Of a stretch of 64,000 nucleotides of DNA, positions 15,951 through 24,870 are shown piece after piece (the first letter of the stretch is position 1; each line of letters starts with the position of its first letter). Origin of the DNA: Roseomonas haemaphysalidis (GTDB lineage Bacteria > Pseudomonadota > Alphaproteobacteria > Acetobacterales > Acetobacteraceae); NCBI RefSeq assembly GCF_017355405.1, contig NZ_CP061179.1, positions 62,001 to 126,000 on the forward strand. The letters run 5' to 3'. Made by a program: the position numbers and the translations under genes. Under the pieces are notes generated by a model, which was given only the letters and a program-made list of their open reading frames with translations, did no database searches and was not told where the DNA came from.

Positions 15951-17126
15951 ATGAAAATCGCGAAGATCGAAGACCTGCACGCCGCCGCCGGCTGGCGCAC
16001 CACCTCCTTTCTCAAGATCACCACCAGCGACGGCATCGTCGGCTGGTCCGAATACAGCGAGGATGTTGGCAACCGTGGCCTGACCGCGACGATCCGGGCG
16101 TTGTCCGAGCGGCTGATCGGCATGGATCCGCGGCGGATCGAATGGATCATGGCCGTGCTGTATACCCATTCGGTGCCGGCATGGTCGGGCATCAACCAGC
16201 ATGCGCTCGGAGCCATCTGCAACGCGCTGCTGGACATCAAGGGCAAGGCGCTGGGCGTGCCGGTGCACGCGCTGTTCGGCGGCGCGGTGCGCGACCGGCT
16301 GCCGGTCTACTGGTCGCACTGCGGCAGCTACCGCGTGCGATTCCCGGACATGGTCGGCACGCCGCCGCTGCGCGACTTCGACGACATGCATCGGCTGGGC
16401 GAGGAGGTTCGCAGCCGTGGCTTCCGCGCGCTGAAAACCAACATCATGTTCATGGAGGACGGCAGGCTCGCTAATTTCCGCCCCGGCTTCGGTACCATGC
16501 CGGGCTTTCCGGCGCTGAACCCGCAGCCGGGCGTCATGCGCGACCTCGACCGGCAGTTGGAAGCGCTGCGCGCTGGCACTGGCCCGGATGTCGAGATCAT
16601 GCTCGATGCCAACTTCCATTTCCGGACCGAGGGCTACTTGCAGCTTGTGCGGACGGTTGAGCCGCACAAACTGGCGTGGCTGGAGCTGGATCTCTACGAC
16701 CCCGCCTCCCTCGCGCTGCTGCGTCGGGAAGCGGGCTTTCCGATCGCCAGCGGCGAATCCCTCTACACGCGGCGCGGCTACCGGCCGTTCCTCGATGCCT
16801 ATGCCATGGATGTCGCGGTGGTGGACGTCATCTGGAACGGCTTCCTGGAATCCATGAAGATCGCTTCCATGGCGGAGGCCTATGAGGTCAACGTCGCGCC
16901 CCACAACTTCTATGGCCACCTGGCGGACCACATCAGCGCCCACTTCGCCGCCGTTGTGCCGAACCTGCGCATCATGGAGATGGATATCGACGACGTGCCC
17001 TGGAAGGGCGAGTTTGTGACGCACCAGCCGGTCATCCAGAACGGTGAATTCGTCGTGCCGGACCGTCCGGGCTGGGGCACCGACGTGGACGAGGTCGCGG
17101 TGCGCCGCCGCCCCCCCAACCGCTAA
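15951..17126 (+). CDS. Enolase-superfamily mandelate racemase/muconate lactonizing-type enzyme
   Basis: A 391-residue protein with the enolase capping domain (KIAKIEDLHA, then HALGAICNALLDIKGKALGVPVHALFGG) and a TIM barrel. Likely Mg ligands are Asp219 (IMLDANFHF), Glu245 (AWLELDLYD) and Glu269 (IASGESLY). The second-strand motif is Lys162-x-Asn164 (ALKTNIMF), and His318 lies in VAPHNFYG. These residues support abstraction of a proton alpha to a carboxylate, as in sugar-acid dehydratases and racemases. ATG 15951 follows the previous stop by seven bases and lacks its own ribosome site, implying coupling. Flanked by a transporter and a D-2-hydroxyacid dehydrogenase, it probably dehydrates or racemises the imported hydroxy or sugar acid. 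The substrate cannot be fixed from sequence. Confidence 0.85.
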   Translation: MKIAKIEDLHAAAGWRTTSFLKITTSDGIVGWSEYSEDVGNRGLTATIRALSERLIGMDPRRIEWIMAVLYTHSVPAWSGINQHALGAICNALLDIKGKALGVPVHALFGGAVRDRLPVYWSHCGSYRVRFPDMVGTPPLRDFDDMHRLGEEVRSRGFRALKTNIMFMEDGRLANFRPGFGTMPGFPALNPQPGVMRDLDRQLEALRAGTGPDVEIMLDANFHFRTEGYLQLVRTVEPHKLAWLELDLYDPASLALLRREAGFPIASGESLYTRRGYRPFLDAYAMDVAVVDVIWNGFLESMKIASMAEAYEVNVAPHNFYGHLADHISAHFAAVVPNLRIMEMDIDDVPWKGEFVTHQPVIQNGEFVVPDRPGWGTDVDEVAVRRRPPNR

Positions 17127-17140
17127 TGCAGGAGGGTTCG

Positions 17141-18154
17141 ATGCAGGATGTTGCAAGGCCACCGCTGCTGGAGGTGCGCAATCTCAGCGCCTTCTTCCGC
17201 ACCGGGCGCGGCGAGGTGCAGGTGACGCGCGACGTCTCCTTCGCCATGGCGCCGGGGGAGATGGTCGGGCTGGTGGGCGAGAGCGGCTGCGGCAAGACCG
17301 TGACGGGGCTGGCGCTGATGGGCCTGCTGCCGCCTGCCAGCAGCCGGCTGGATGGTCAGATCCTGTTGCGGGGCCAGGATCTGGTCACCATGGCGCCGGC
17401 CGCCAAGCGCCGCCTGCGTGGCCGCCGCATCAGCATGATCTTCCAGGAGCCGATGAGCGCGCTGGACCCGGTCTTCACCATCGGCCACCAGATCAGCGAG
17501 ACGCTGCGCGCCCACCAGGACGTCAGCCGGGCGGAAGCGCGCAACCGCGCCATCGAGGCGCTGGCGCGCGTCGGCATCCCCGAGCCGGCCCTGCGGCACG
17601 ACGCCTATCCGCACCAGCTCTCGGGCGGCATGCGGCAGCGCGCGATGATCGCCATCGCGCTGGTCTGCGAGCCGGAGCTGCTGATCGCTGACGAGCCGAC
17701 CACGGCGCTCGACGTCACGGTGCAGGCGCAGATCGTCGACGTATTGGGCGAGCTCTGCGCCAAGCTCGGCATGGCCATGCTCTTCATCACCCACGACCTG
17801 GGGCTGGTGTCGCAGACCTGCTCGCGGCTGGTGACGATGTATGCCGGCGAAGTGGTGGAGGAAGGCCGGGTTGATGACATCTTGCTGCGCCCGCGCCATC
17901 CTTACAGTTCCGGCCTGCTGCGCTCCCTGCCGGCGCTGACGCATCGCAAGGCGCGCCTGCCGGCCATCCCCGGCCGCGTGCCGGTGCGCGGGCAGATGAC
18001 GGACGGCTGCCGGTTCCGCCCGCGCTGCGCCCATGCCCGGCCCGAATGCGCCGCACCGCAGCCGCTGCGCCCGGTGCGGCCCCCCGGCCAGGCCCGCTGC
18101 TGCCGGGTGGAGGAGCTGTCCCTGCCCGGCGTGCTGGCGGAGCACGCGGCATGA
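17141..18154 (+). CDS. DppD/OppD-like ABC transporter ATP-binding protein
   Basis: A 337-residue ATPase with Walker A GESGCGKT, signature LSGGMRQRA, Walker [13 protein letters not shown] and H-loop FITHDLGL. The C-terminal Cys-rich segment [15 protein letters not shown] is typical of the oligopeptide/dipeptide OppD/F C-terminal domain. ATG 17141 is preferred over ATG 17126 because AGGAGGG (17130-17136) sits directly before it. It pairs with the next ATPase to power the two permeases downstream. The stop overlaps the next start in ATGA. All catalytic motifs appear intact. Confidence 0.92.
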   Translation: MQDVARPPLLEVRNLSAFFRTGRGEVQVTRDVSFAMAPGEMVGLVGESGCGKTVTGLALMGLLPPASSRLDGQILLRGQDLVTMAPAAKRRLRGRRISMIFQEPMSALDPVFTIGHQISETLRAHQDVSRAEARNRAIEALARVGIPEPALRHDAYPHQLSGGMRQRAMIAIALVCEPELLIADEPTTALDVTVQAQIVDVLGELCAKLGMAMLFITHDLGLVSQTCSRLVTMYAGEVVEEGRVDDILLRPRHPYSSGLLRSLPALTHRKARLPAIPGRVPVRGQMTDGCRFRPRCAHARPECAAPQPLRPVRPPGQARCCRVEELSLPGVLAEHAA

Positions 18155-19161
18155 CGGCGCATGAGCCGCTGATCGCCACACGTGACCTGGGCATCCACTT
18201 TCGCTTGTCCCGCGACACGGTGCTGAAGGCGGTGGATGGCGTCAGCCTGGAGGTGCAGCCGGGCGAAACCTTTGGCATCATCGGTGAATCCGGCTCTGGC
18301 AAAACGACGCTGGGGCGGGCGCTGGTCTGCCTGGAAGAGCCCTCCGCGGGGCAGGTGCTGCATCGGGGCAGCGACCCCTATGCCCTGTCCGGCGGCGCGC
18401 TGCGGCGGCACCGGCGCGACTACCAGGTGGTGTTCCAGGACCCGAACGCGGCATTGGACCCGCGCATGACCATCCTGCGTTCGGTGCGGGAACCGCTGGA
18501 CGTGGCCGGCACGCTGCCGCGCGCGGAGCGGGACGAGGCCGCCATGCGGGCGATGGAGCGGGTCGGGCTCAGCCCAGAATTCGCGTCGCGCTACCCGCAC
18601 GAGCTGTCGGGCGGTCAGAAGCAGCGTGTGTGCATCGCCCGCGTGCTGACGCTGCGGCCCTCCGTGATCATCTGCGACGAGGCCGTGGCGGCCCTGGACG
18701 TTTCCATCCAGGCCGACATCCTCAACCTGCTGGCTGACCTACAACGCGAATTCGGGCTGACCTATGTCTTCATCACGCACAACCTCGGCGTCGTCGCGCA
18801 TATCAGCGACCGCGTGGCGGTGATGTATCTCGGCCGGCTGGTGGAGATGGGGGAAACCGAGGCGCTGCTGGCGCGCCCGCTGCACCCCTATACCGACGCG
18901 CTGCTTTCCGCCGAGCCCGTGGCGCTGCCCTCGCACATGCGCGGCACGCAGCGGGTGGTGCTGAGCGGCGAGCTGCCCAGCCCGGTTTCGCCACCTTCCG
19001 GTTGCCGTTTCCGCACGCGCTGCCGCTTCGCCCAGGATCTGTGCGCGGCCCAGGTGCCGGACTGGCGGGAGGTGGAACCCGGGCACTGGGCCGCCTGCCA
19101 CTTCGCCGGCACCCTGCCCACGGTCTCGGTCCCGCACGGCATGGCGGGGGCGCCGTCATGA
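18151..19161 (+). CDS. DppF/OppF-like ABC transporter ATP-binding protein
   Basis: A 336-residue ATPase with Walker A GESGSGKT, signature LSGGQKQRV, Walker B VIICDEAVAALD and H-loop FITHNLGV, followed by a C-terminal GCRFRTRCRFAQDLC cluster. DEA in place of DEP after Walker B is a known variant of the DppF branch. ATG 18151 overlaps the preceding gene by four bases and its stop overlaps the next start by four, so the transporter genes are translationally coupled. It forms the second half of the ATPase heterodimer with the preceding protein. Confidence 0.92.
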   Translation: MTAHEPLIATRDLGIHFRLSRDTVLKAVDGVSLEVQPGETFGIIGESGSGKTTLGRALVCLEEPSAGQVLHRGSDPYALSGGALRRHRRDYQVVFQDPNAALDPRMTILRSVREPLDVAGTLPRAERDEAAMRAMERVGLSPEFASRYPHELSGGQKQRVCIARVLTLRPSVIICDEAVAALDVSIQADILNLLADLQREFGLTYVFITHNLGVVAHISDRVAVMYLGRLVEMGETEALLARPLHPYTDALLSAEPVALPSHMRGTQRVVLSGELPSPVSPPSGCRFRTRCRFAQDLCAAQVPDWREVEPGHWAACHFAGTLPTVSVPHGMAGAPS

Positions 19162-20114
19162 CCCGCCGCCAGGCCCTCGTGATCGGCTCCCGCCTGGTTC
19201 AGGTGGTGCCGGTGGTCATCCTTGCCACGGTCGTCATCTTCGGCCTGCTGCAGCTGGTGCCCGGCGACCCGGCTGCGGTGATCGCCGGTGAATACGCCAC
19301 GGCGGAGCGGATCGCCGGCATCCGCCACATGCTGGGCCTCGACCGCCCCTTATGGGAGCAATACGCCGTCTGGCTCGGCCACGCGGTGCAGGGCGATCTG
19401 TCCACCTCGCTGATCACCGGCCAGCCGGTGCTGGACGAGGTGCTGCGCCGCCTGCCCAACACGCTGCTGATCACGGTGCTGGCGCTGGTGCTGGCGGTGC
19501 TGGTGGGCGTGCCGCTGGGCATCCTGGCCGCGACGCGGGTGGACGGCCCGGTGGACCGCGTGGTCACCACCATCGCCTCGCTCGGCGTCGCGGTGCCGAA
19601 TTTCTGGCTGGGCATGATCCTGGTGGGGTTCTTCGCGTTGGGGCTTGGCTGGTTCCCGACCACCGGCGCGGCCTCGCTGACGCAGGACCCGCTGCGTGCC
19701 CTGTCGCATGCCGCGCTGCCGGCACTGGCGCTGGCCACCGGCGGCATCGCCGAGATCACCCGCCAGTTGCGCAGCGCGCTGATCGAGGTGCTGTCCTCGC
19801 AATACGTGCGCACGCTGCACGCCAAGGGGCTCTCCCAGGCGCGCATCCTTTGGCAGCACGGGCTGAAGAACGTTTCCCTCACCCTGCTGACGGTGATCGG
19901 GCTGGTGTTCAACCGGGCGCTGGGCGCGACAGTGGCGATCGAGGCGGTCTTCGCCATTCCCGGCACCGGCTCGCTGGTCGTCGCCTCCGCCACCAACAAG
20001 GACTTTCCCGTGGTTCAGGGCGTGGTCTTCGTGCTCGTGCTGATCGTGATCGGACTGAACCTGATGATCGACCTGCTGTATGCGCTGCTTGACCCGCGGG
20101 TGAACCGGCGGTGA
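19158..20114 (+). CDS. DppB-like ABC transporter permease
   Basis: A 318-residue inner-membrane protein. The N-terminal helix VVPVVILATVVIFGLLQLVPGDPAAV is the usual DppB opening, followed by LGLDRPLWEQYAVWL, ALVLAVLVGVPLGILAA, FWLGMILVGFFALGLGW and the EAA-type loop ALHAKG-like TLHAKGLSQARILWQHGLKN. It ends LLDPRVNRR, the family terminus. About six transmembrane helices are expected. It pairs with the following DppC-like permease to form the channel. Start ATG 19158 overlaps the ATPase stop. Confidence 0.92.
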   Translation: MTRRQALVIGSRLVQVVPVVILATVVIFGLLQLVPGDPAAVIAGEYATAERIAGIRHMLGLDRPLWEQYAVWLGHAVQGDLSTSLITGQPVLDEVLRRLPNTLLITVLALVLAVLVGVPLGILAATRVDGPVDRVVTTIASLGVAVPNFWLGMILVGFFALGLGWFPTTGAASLTQDPLRALSHAALPALALATGGIAEITRQLRSALIEVLSSQYVRTLHAKGLSQARILWQHGLKNVSLTLLTVIGLVFNRALGATVAIEAVFAIPGTGSLVVASATNKDFPVVQGVVFVLVLIVIGLNLMIDLLYALLDPRVNRR

Positions 20115-20971
20115 GCGCGCCGCACCGCCCCTCGGCCGCGCGGCGCTTCCTGTCCTGGCTGCGGTCGGATCTGCGCGCGGCGGTCAGCCTCGCCTATCTG
20201 TTGCTGCTGTTCTCGCTGTCGCTCCTCGCCAACGTGGTGGCGCCGCATTCGCCCATCGCGCAAAGCATGGACATGCTGGCGCCGCCCGACGCCGCCCACT
20301 GGCTCGGCACCGACGACCTTGGCCGCGACGTGCTCAGCCGGCTGATCCATGGCGCACCGATGACGCTCTATGCCAGCTTCCTGGCGGTCGGCGTCGGCTC
20401 GCTGATCGGCCTGCCGGTCGGCATCATGGCCGGCTACCTGGGCGGCTGGGTGGACGGGCTGACCGGACGCGTCATCGATGCGCTCCTGTCCTTCCCCTCC
20501 ATCGTGCTGGCCATCGCCGTCACCGGCGCGCTGGGCATCGGGCTGACCAACAGCATGATCGCGGTGGGCATCGTCTTCTCGCCCGGCCTCGCGCGGCTGA
20601 TCCGGGTGCAGACCATCGTGGTGAAGAACGACCTTTACGTGGATGCCGCCCGCACCTTCGGCATGTCGCCGCTGCGCATCGTTTGGCGGCATATTCTGCC
20701 CAATGCCATCCAGCCCTTTATCGTGCAGGTGACGCTGCTGCTGGCCGCGGCGCTGCTGGCGGAGGCGAGCCTCAGCTTCCTGGGGCTCGGCGTGCAGCCG
20801 CCGCAGCCGAGCTGGGGGCAGATGCTGGCGCGCTCCTACGGCTACATGGAAATCTCGCCGGAGCAGATGTACGCGCCCGGCCTCGCCATCCTGTTCACGG
20901 CGCTGGCCTTCAATGCGCTAGGCGAATCCCTGCGCGCCGTGCTCGACCCCACCCGCCGCCGGAGCGACTGA
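20111..20971 (+). CDS. DppC-like ABC transporter permease
   Basis: A 286-residue permease with N-terminal helix AYLLLLFSLSLLANVVAPHSP, the family block HWLGTDDLGRDVLSRLIHGAP, the EAA loop DAARTFGMSPLRIVWRHILPNA and the C-terminal LSFLGLGVQPPQPSWG and ALGESLRAVLDPTRR. GTG 20111 overlaps the preceding stop by four bases and its own TGA overlaps the next ATG by one. It completes a DppBCDF-type importer with two alternative binding proteins. Confidence 0.92.
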   Translation: MSAPHRPSAARRFLSWLRSDLRAAVSLAYLLLLFSLSLLANVVAPHSPIAQSMDMLAPPDAAHWLGTDDLGRDVLSRLIHGAPMTLYASFLAVGVGSLIGLPVGIMAGYLGGWVDGLTGRVIDALLSFPSIVLAIAVTGALGIGLTNSMIAVGIVFSPGLARLIRVQTIVVKNDLYVDAARTFGMSPLRIVWRHILPNAIQPFIVQVTLLLAAALLAEASLSFLGLGVQPPQPSWGQMLARSYGYMEISPEQMYAPGLAILFTALAFNALGESLRAVLDPTRRRSD

Positions 20972-21999
20972 TGCCCGAAACCCCGACCCCCTGGCGCCCC
21001 CAGGTGCTGGCCACCAGCGCCCTGCACCCGGATGCCGAGGCCCTGCTGGGTGAGTGCTGCCAGCTGGTGCTGCCCGCCGCGCCCGGCGACGACGCCCTGC
21101 GCCAGGCCGCCGCTGGCGCCGACGCGCTGATCGTCCGCGCCAAATTGCCGGACGACATCTTCGACCACGCGCCGGCCCTGCGCGCCTGCGTGCGGCACGG
21201 CGTTGGTCTGGACTTCATTCCGGTGGAGGCCGCCACGCGGGCGGGCGTGCCCGTGGCCAACCTGCCGGCCGCCAATCGGCAGTCCGTGGCCGAATACGTG
21301 GTGGCCGTGGCGGGATTGCTGGCCCGCGACCTGCACCGCCTGGCGATCGATTTCCAGGCGCAGGGCTGGGCGTCCCGCGTCCGGCACCCAGGGTTCGAGC
21401 TTGCGGGCCGTACCCTGGGCGTGGTGGGCTGCGGCGGCATCGGGCGCGCGGTCGCGCAAGCGATGCACTGTGCCTTCGGCATGCGCGTGCTGGGCCACGA
21501 CCCGCATGCCTCGGACCTGCCTGCCATCATCACGCCCGTGCCGCTGGCGCAGTTGTTCGCGGAGGCGGACGTGATCACGCTGCACATGCCCTCGACACCC
21601 GAGACGCGTGGCGTCGTGGATGCCGCGTTGCTGGCCGGGGTGAAGCCAGGCGCCGTGCTGATCAATGCCGCGCGGGGGGATCTGATCCACGAAGCTGCGT
21701 TGCTGCAAGCACTGGATGGGGGCCGGCTCCGTGCCGCCGCGCTGGATGTGTTCGAGCCCGAGCCCCTGCCATCCGGCCATCCCTTCCTGGGCCGGCCGGA
21801 CCTGTTCCTGACACCGCACATCGCCGGTGGTAGCGAGGAAAGCGGGCGGCGGATGAGCATGGAGGCGGTGGAGGAAACGCTGCGTATTCTGCGTGGCCAG
21901 GCGCCCTTGGCGCTGGTCAACGCGACGTGCTGGGACGGTTACCTGAAGCGGCATGACGGCGGCTTCCTGGCAGCCGGTCCACAGGCCACCGACGCGTAG
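20971..21999 (+). CDS. D-2-hydroxyacid dehydrogenase (phosphoglycerate dehydrogenase-like)
   Basis: A 342-residue two-domain dehydrogenase. The NAD-binding motif is LGVVGCGGIGRAVA (about 149-162), and the catalytic trio is Arg235 (NAARGDLI), Glu264 (DVFEPEP) and His283 (TPHIAGG). The catalytic domain has CVRHGVGLDFIPVEAATRAG and ANRQSVAEYV, as in SerA and related enzymes, but there is no C-terminal ACT domain, so serine-pathway regulation is absent. The start overlaps the DppC stop by one base, making it the last gene of the operon. It probably interconverts a 2-keto and a D-2-hydroxy acid made from, or leading to, the enolase-superfamily substrate. Exact substrate unknown. Confidence 0.88.
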   Translation: MPETPTPWRPQVLATSALHPDAEALLGECCQLVLPAAPGDDALRQAAAGADALIVRAKLPDDIFDHAPALRACVRHGVGLDFIPVEAATRAGVPVANLPAANRQSVAEYVVAVAGLLARDLHRLAIDFQAQGWASRVRHPGFELAGRTLGVVGCGGIGRAVAQAMHCAFGMRVLGHDPHASDLPAIITPVPLAQLFAEADVITLHMPSTPETRGVVDAALLAGVKPGAVLINAARGDLIHEAALLQALDGGRLRAAALDVFEPEPLPSGHPFLGRPDLFLTPHIAGGSEESGRRMSMEAVEETLRILRGQAPLALVNATCWDGYLKRHDGGFLAAGPQATDA

Positions 22000-22013
22000 A
22001 TAGGAGCAGCGGA

Positions 22014-22029
22014 GGTGATCTGGATCACC
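22014..22029. promoter_or_regulatory. Palindrome GGTGATC-TG-GATCACC in the convergent spacer
   Basis: Seven-base arms with a two-base centre, 14 bases after the dehydrogenase stop and overlapping an AGCGGAGG-like site. It may be a protein-binding dyad or coincidence; no T-run follows, so it is not a convincing intrinsic terminator. A GTG at 22015 opens a 58-codon frame with a hydrophobic start, but that frame runs into the 3' end of the convergent ATPase gene and is not called. Confidence 0.25.
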
Positions 22030-22170
22030 CGGCGCGTGGCGGGCGCCGTTAGTGCCGTGGTCGTCCTGTCCCTGAGCCGAGCGGCGGCCGCCCTGACCCG
22101 TCCGCGCGGTGCTGGGCTTTGGCGCCGCGAAGCTGCGACCGATCAAAGCAATTTCTGTATCGATCCCGTT

Positions 22171-23199
22171 TCAGGCGTCATGAGGTGGTGATGAGTGCTT
22201 GCCGGGCAGCGGCATGGCGTCCGCGGCGTCGAATCCCAGCGTGATTGGCTCACCGACCGCCAGAGCGCTGCTGGCCGCATCCACCGGCGCGAGTACGACC
22301 AGGGGCCCCTCCGGCGTGCGGGCCAGGATGCGCAGCCCGGTGCCGAGGAAGACAAGCTCCTCAACAACGCCGTGCCGTTGGTGCGCGCCTGCATCGCCGC
22401 CACCCGCGATGCGAAGCTTTTCCGGACGGATGCCATGCGTCATGCCATCCAACGTCAAGTAGTTGCACTCTCCTAGGAATGAAGCAACGAAACGGTTGGC
22501 CGGTTGCTGATACAACTCGCGCGGGGTGCCGACCTGTTCGATCGCGCCGCGCTCCAGCACCACGATCAGATCGGACATGTGCAGCGCCTCCTCCTGGTCG
22601 TGGGTCACAAAGACGATGGTGACGCCGAGCCGCGCCTGCAGCCGCTTGATCTCGCTTTGCAGGCTGGCACGCAGGTTCTTGTCCAGCGCCCCCAACGGCT
22701 CGTCCATCAGCAGGATGTCGGGGCGAATCACCAGCGCGCGGGCCAGCGCGACGCGCTGCTGCTGACCGCCTGACAATTCGCGCGGGAAGCGTGCACCAAA
22801 GCCGTCCAGCCCCACCATGGCCATGGCCTCCGTCACCCGGGTGGCGGCCTCGGGCTTCGGCACGCGGCGCATGTCCAGGCCGAAGGCGACGTTGTCGCGC
22901 ACCGACATGTGCGGGAACAACGCGTAGTTCTGGAATACCATGCCGATGTTGCGGCGGTTGACCGGCGTGCGGCTGACATCCCGCCCGCCGATGCAGATGG
23001 CACCGCCATCCAACGTTTCGAACCCCGCGATCAGCTTCAAGAGCGTGGTCTTGCCGGAGCCGGAGGCGCCCAGCAGCGTGCAGAAGGCGCCGCCCGGGAT
23101 CTCCAGCGTGAAGTCGCGCAGCACCTCCGCCCGGCCGTAGGACTTGCACACGCGGTCGAGCTGCACGGACTGGCCGCGCGGCGGGGTGGGCTGGCTCAT
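22171..23199 (-). CDS. PotA-like ABC transporter ATP-binding protein
   Basis: A 342-residue ATPase. Motifs are Walker A GASGSGKT, LSGGQQQRV, Walker B ILLMDEPLGALD and H-loop FVTHDQEEA. A C-terminal TOBE-like region follows (YLTLDGMTHGIRPEKLRI and later VEELVFLGTGLRI). This is the spermidine/putrescine-type (PotA) branch, which drives import of polyamines, opines or related cationic compounds. The open frame reaches further upstream, but ATG 23199 overlaps the permease stop by four bases and matches the family start (VQLDRVCKSYG). It is the last gene of the minus-strand 22.2-28.4 kb cluster, with one fused permease and a PotD-like receptor. Confidence 0.9.
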   Translation of the reverse strand: MSQPTPPRGQSVQLDRVCKSYGRAEVLRDFTLEIPGGAFCTLLGASGSGKTTLLKLIAGFETLDGGAICIGGRDVSRTPVNRRNIGMVFQNYALFPHMSVRDNVAFGLDMRRVPKPEAATRVTEAMAMVGLDGFGARFPRELSGGQQQRVALARALVIRPDILLMDEPLGALDKNLRASLQSEIKRLQARLGVTIVFVTHDQEEALHMSDLIVVLERGAIEQVGTPRELYQQPANRFVASFLGECNYLTLDGMTHGIRPEKLRIAGGGDAGAHQRHGVVEELVFLGTGLRILARTPEGPLVVLAPVDAASSALAVGEPITLGFDAADAMPLPGKHSSPPHDA

Positions 23200-24866
23200 C
23201 GGGCGCGCCTTTGCAGCAACAGGTTCAGCAGCAGCACGGCGAAGGTGAACAGCACGATCAGCGCGGCCACCGCCGTGATGGTGGGGTTGATCTCGTGCGT
23301 CACGCCTTCGTACATCAGCTTCGGCAGGGTGCGGCTGCGCACGTTGGTCAGGAACAGGGCCAACACCACGTCGTCGAAGCTGGTGATGAAGGCGAAGACG
23401 CCGCCGGCGGCGATGCCGGGCAGGATGGCCGGGAGCTGCACGCGGCGGAACATGGTGAGCCAACCTGCACCGAGGCCCAACGCCGCCAGCTCCAGGTTGC
23501 GGTCGAAGCCGCGCAGCGAGGCGCGCACCGTGATGACCACGAAGGGTACCGCCATGACGATGTGGCCAAGCCCCAGCGCCCAGCGGCCGCTGGTCATGCC
23601 CCAGGGTGCCAGCAGGTAGAACAGCCCCACCGCCAGAATGATATGCGGCACGATCATCGGCAGGATGAACAGCGTTTCCACCACCCGCCCCAGCCGTCCG
23701 CGCAGCCGTGACAGGCCAAGCGCCGCGAGCGTGCCCAGCACGGTCGCCCCCACCACCGCGATGGCGGCCACCTGCAGGGAGTTCCACAGCGCCGCCATCC
23801 ATTGCGGGCGGGCGAAGAACTCGTTGTACCAGCGCAGCGAGAGGTTGGTCGGCGGGAAGGCCAGAAACGGCGAGGAGCCGAGGCTCATCGGGAAAACCAC
23901 CAGCACCGGCGCCAGCAGGAACAGGACCACCAGCAGCCCGGCCGCCACCATCAGCCAGCCACCCGCCGAGCGGCCGCGCGAGCCTACCGTGAAGGGCGTG
24001 CCGATGCGGCCCGAAGCCGTGCTCTCACCCAGCAGCCGGTCCAGCCCGAAGGCTGCCTGGAACAAAAAGAATACCAGCAGCGTGGCGACCAGCACGGTGA
24101 CGGACAGCGCACCAGCCAGCCCCCAGTCGAGCTGCTGGTTGATGTTGAAGGCGATCAACTGCGCGATCATGGTCTGCGCCGGGCCGCCCATCAGCGCGGG
24201 CGTGACGTAATAGCCCAGGGCGCTCATGAAGACGATGGTCGCGCCCGCCATCACGCCCGGTGCGGTCATCGGCATGAACAGGCGGCGGCACAGCGCCCAG
24301 GGGCCGGCGCCCAGCGTCTCGGCCGCGTGCACCAGGTTCTGGTCGATGCCGCGGAAGGCGGCGTGCAGCGGCAGCACCACGAAGGGCATCAGCACGTGGC
24401 TCATGCCAATCAGAACGCCGGACATGTTGTAGACGAAGGCGACAGGCTGGTCGGTCAGGCCGCTGCCGGTCAGCAGGGCGTTGAGCGCACCGTTGCGTTG
24501 CAGCAGGATGATCCAGGCGGTGGTCCGCACCAGCGCGCTGGTCCAGAAGGGCAGCAGCACGCAGACCGCCAGCAGCCGCGCCACGCGCGGCGGCACCGTG
24601 GCCATCAGGTAGGCGACCGGATAGGCGATGACCACGGAGATGACGGTCACCATCAGCGCGATCTGGAAGGTGGTGCCGAGCGAGGTCAGGTAGGCCGGCA
24701 CCGATAGGATGCGCAGGTAGTGGCCGAAGGTGCCCGCCGGGCTGTCGAAGCTCAGCGCCAGCAGCCGCGCCACGGGCAGAAAGAAGAAGCCCGCCAGGAA
24801 CAGCAGCAGCGGCAGGGCCAGCCAGCCCAGCCGCGCCCCCGGCAGCCGTGATACAGCCGCGCGCAT
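23196..24866 (-). CDS. Fused PotB-PotC-like ABC transporter permease (both halves in one chain)
   Basis: A 556-residue protein holding two complete permease modules. The first half runs from LPLLLFLAGFFFLPVARLL to an EAA loop HAAETLGAGPWALCRRLFMPM. The second begins after a short soluble linker near RIGTPFTVGSRGRSAG, with GWLMVAAGLLVVLFLLAPVLVV, and has its own EAA loop LAALGLGAGWLTMFRRVQLPA. About twelve transmembrane helices are expected. In most Pot-type systems the two halves are separate proteins. The stop overlaps the ATPase start by four bases, and the upstream M24 gene ends four bases before. One gene therefore supplies the whole channel. No frameshift is needed. Confidence 0.9.
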   Translation of the reverse strand: MRAAVSRLPGARLGWLALPLLLFLAGFFFLPVARLLALSFDSPAGTFGHYLRILSVPAYLTSLGTTFQIALMVTVISVVIAYPVAYLMATVPPRVARLLAVCVLLPFWTSALVRTTAWIILLQRNGALNALLTGSGLTDQPVAFVYNMSGVLIGMSHVLMPFVVLPLHAAFRGIDQNLVHAAETLGAGPWALCRRLFMPMTAPGVMAGATIVFMSALGYYVTPALMGGPAQTMIAQLIAFNINQQLDWGLAGALSVTVLVATLLVFFLFQAAFGLDRLLGESTASGRIGTPFTVGSRGRSAGGWLMVAAGLLVVLFLLAPVLVVFPMSLGSSPFLAFPPTNLSLRWYNEFFARPQWMAALWNSLQVAAIAVVGATVLGTLAALGLSRLRGRLGRVVETLFILPMIVPHIILAVGLFYLLAPWGMTSGRWALGLGHIVMAVPFVVITVRASLRGFDRNLELAALGLGAGWLTMFRRVQLPAILPGIAAGGVFAFITSFDDVVLALFLTNVRSRTLPKLMYEGVTHEINPTITAVAALIVLFTFAVLLLNLLLQRRAR

Positions 24867-24870
24867 CGCG

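Noticed and set aside
22015..22191. 58-codon frame with a ribosome-like site and hydrophobic start after the dehydrogenase gene
   Set aside because: It runs into the 3' end of the convergent ATPase gene, resembles no family, and its start lies inside a palindrome that may explain the apparent signal.
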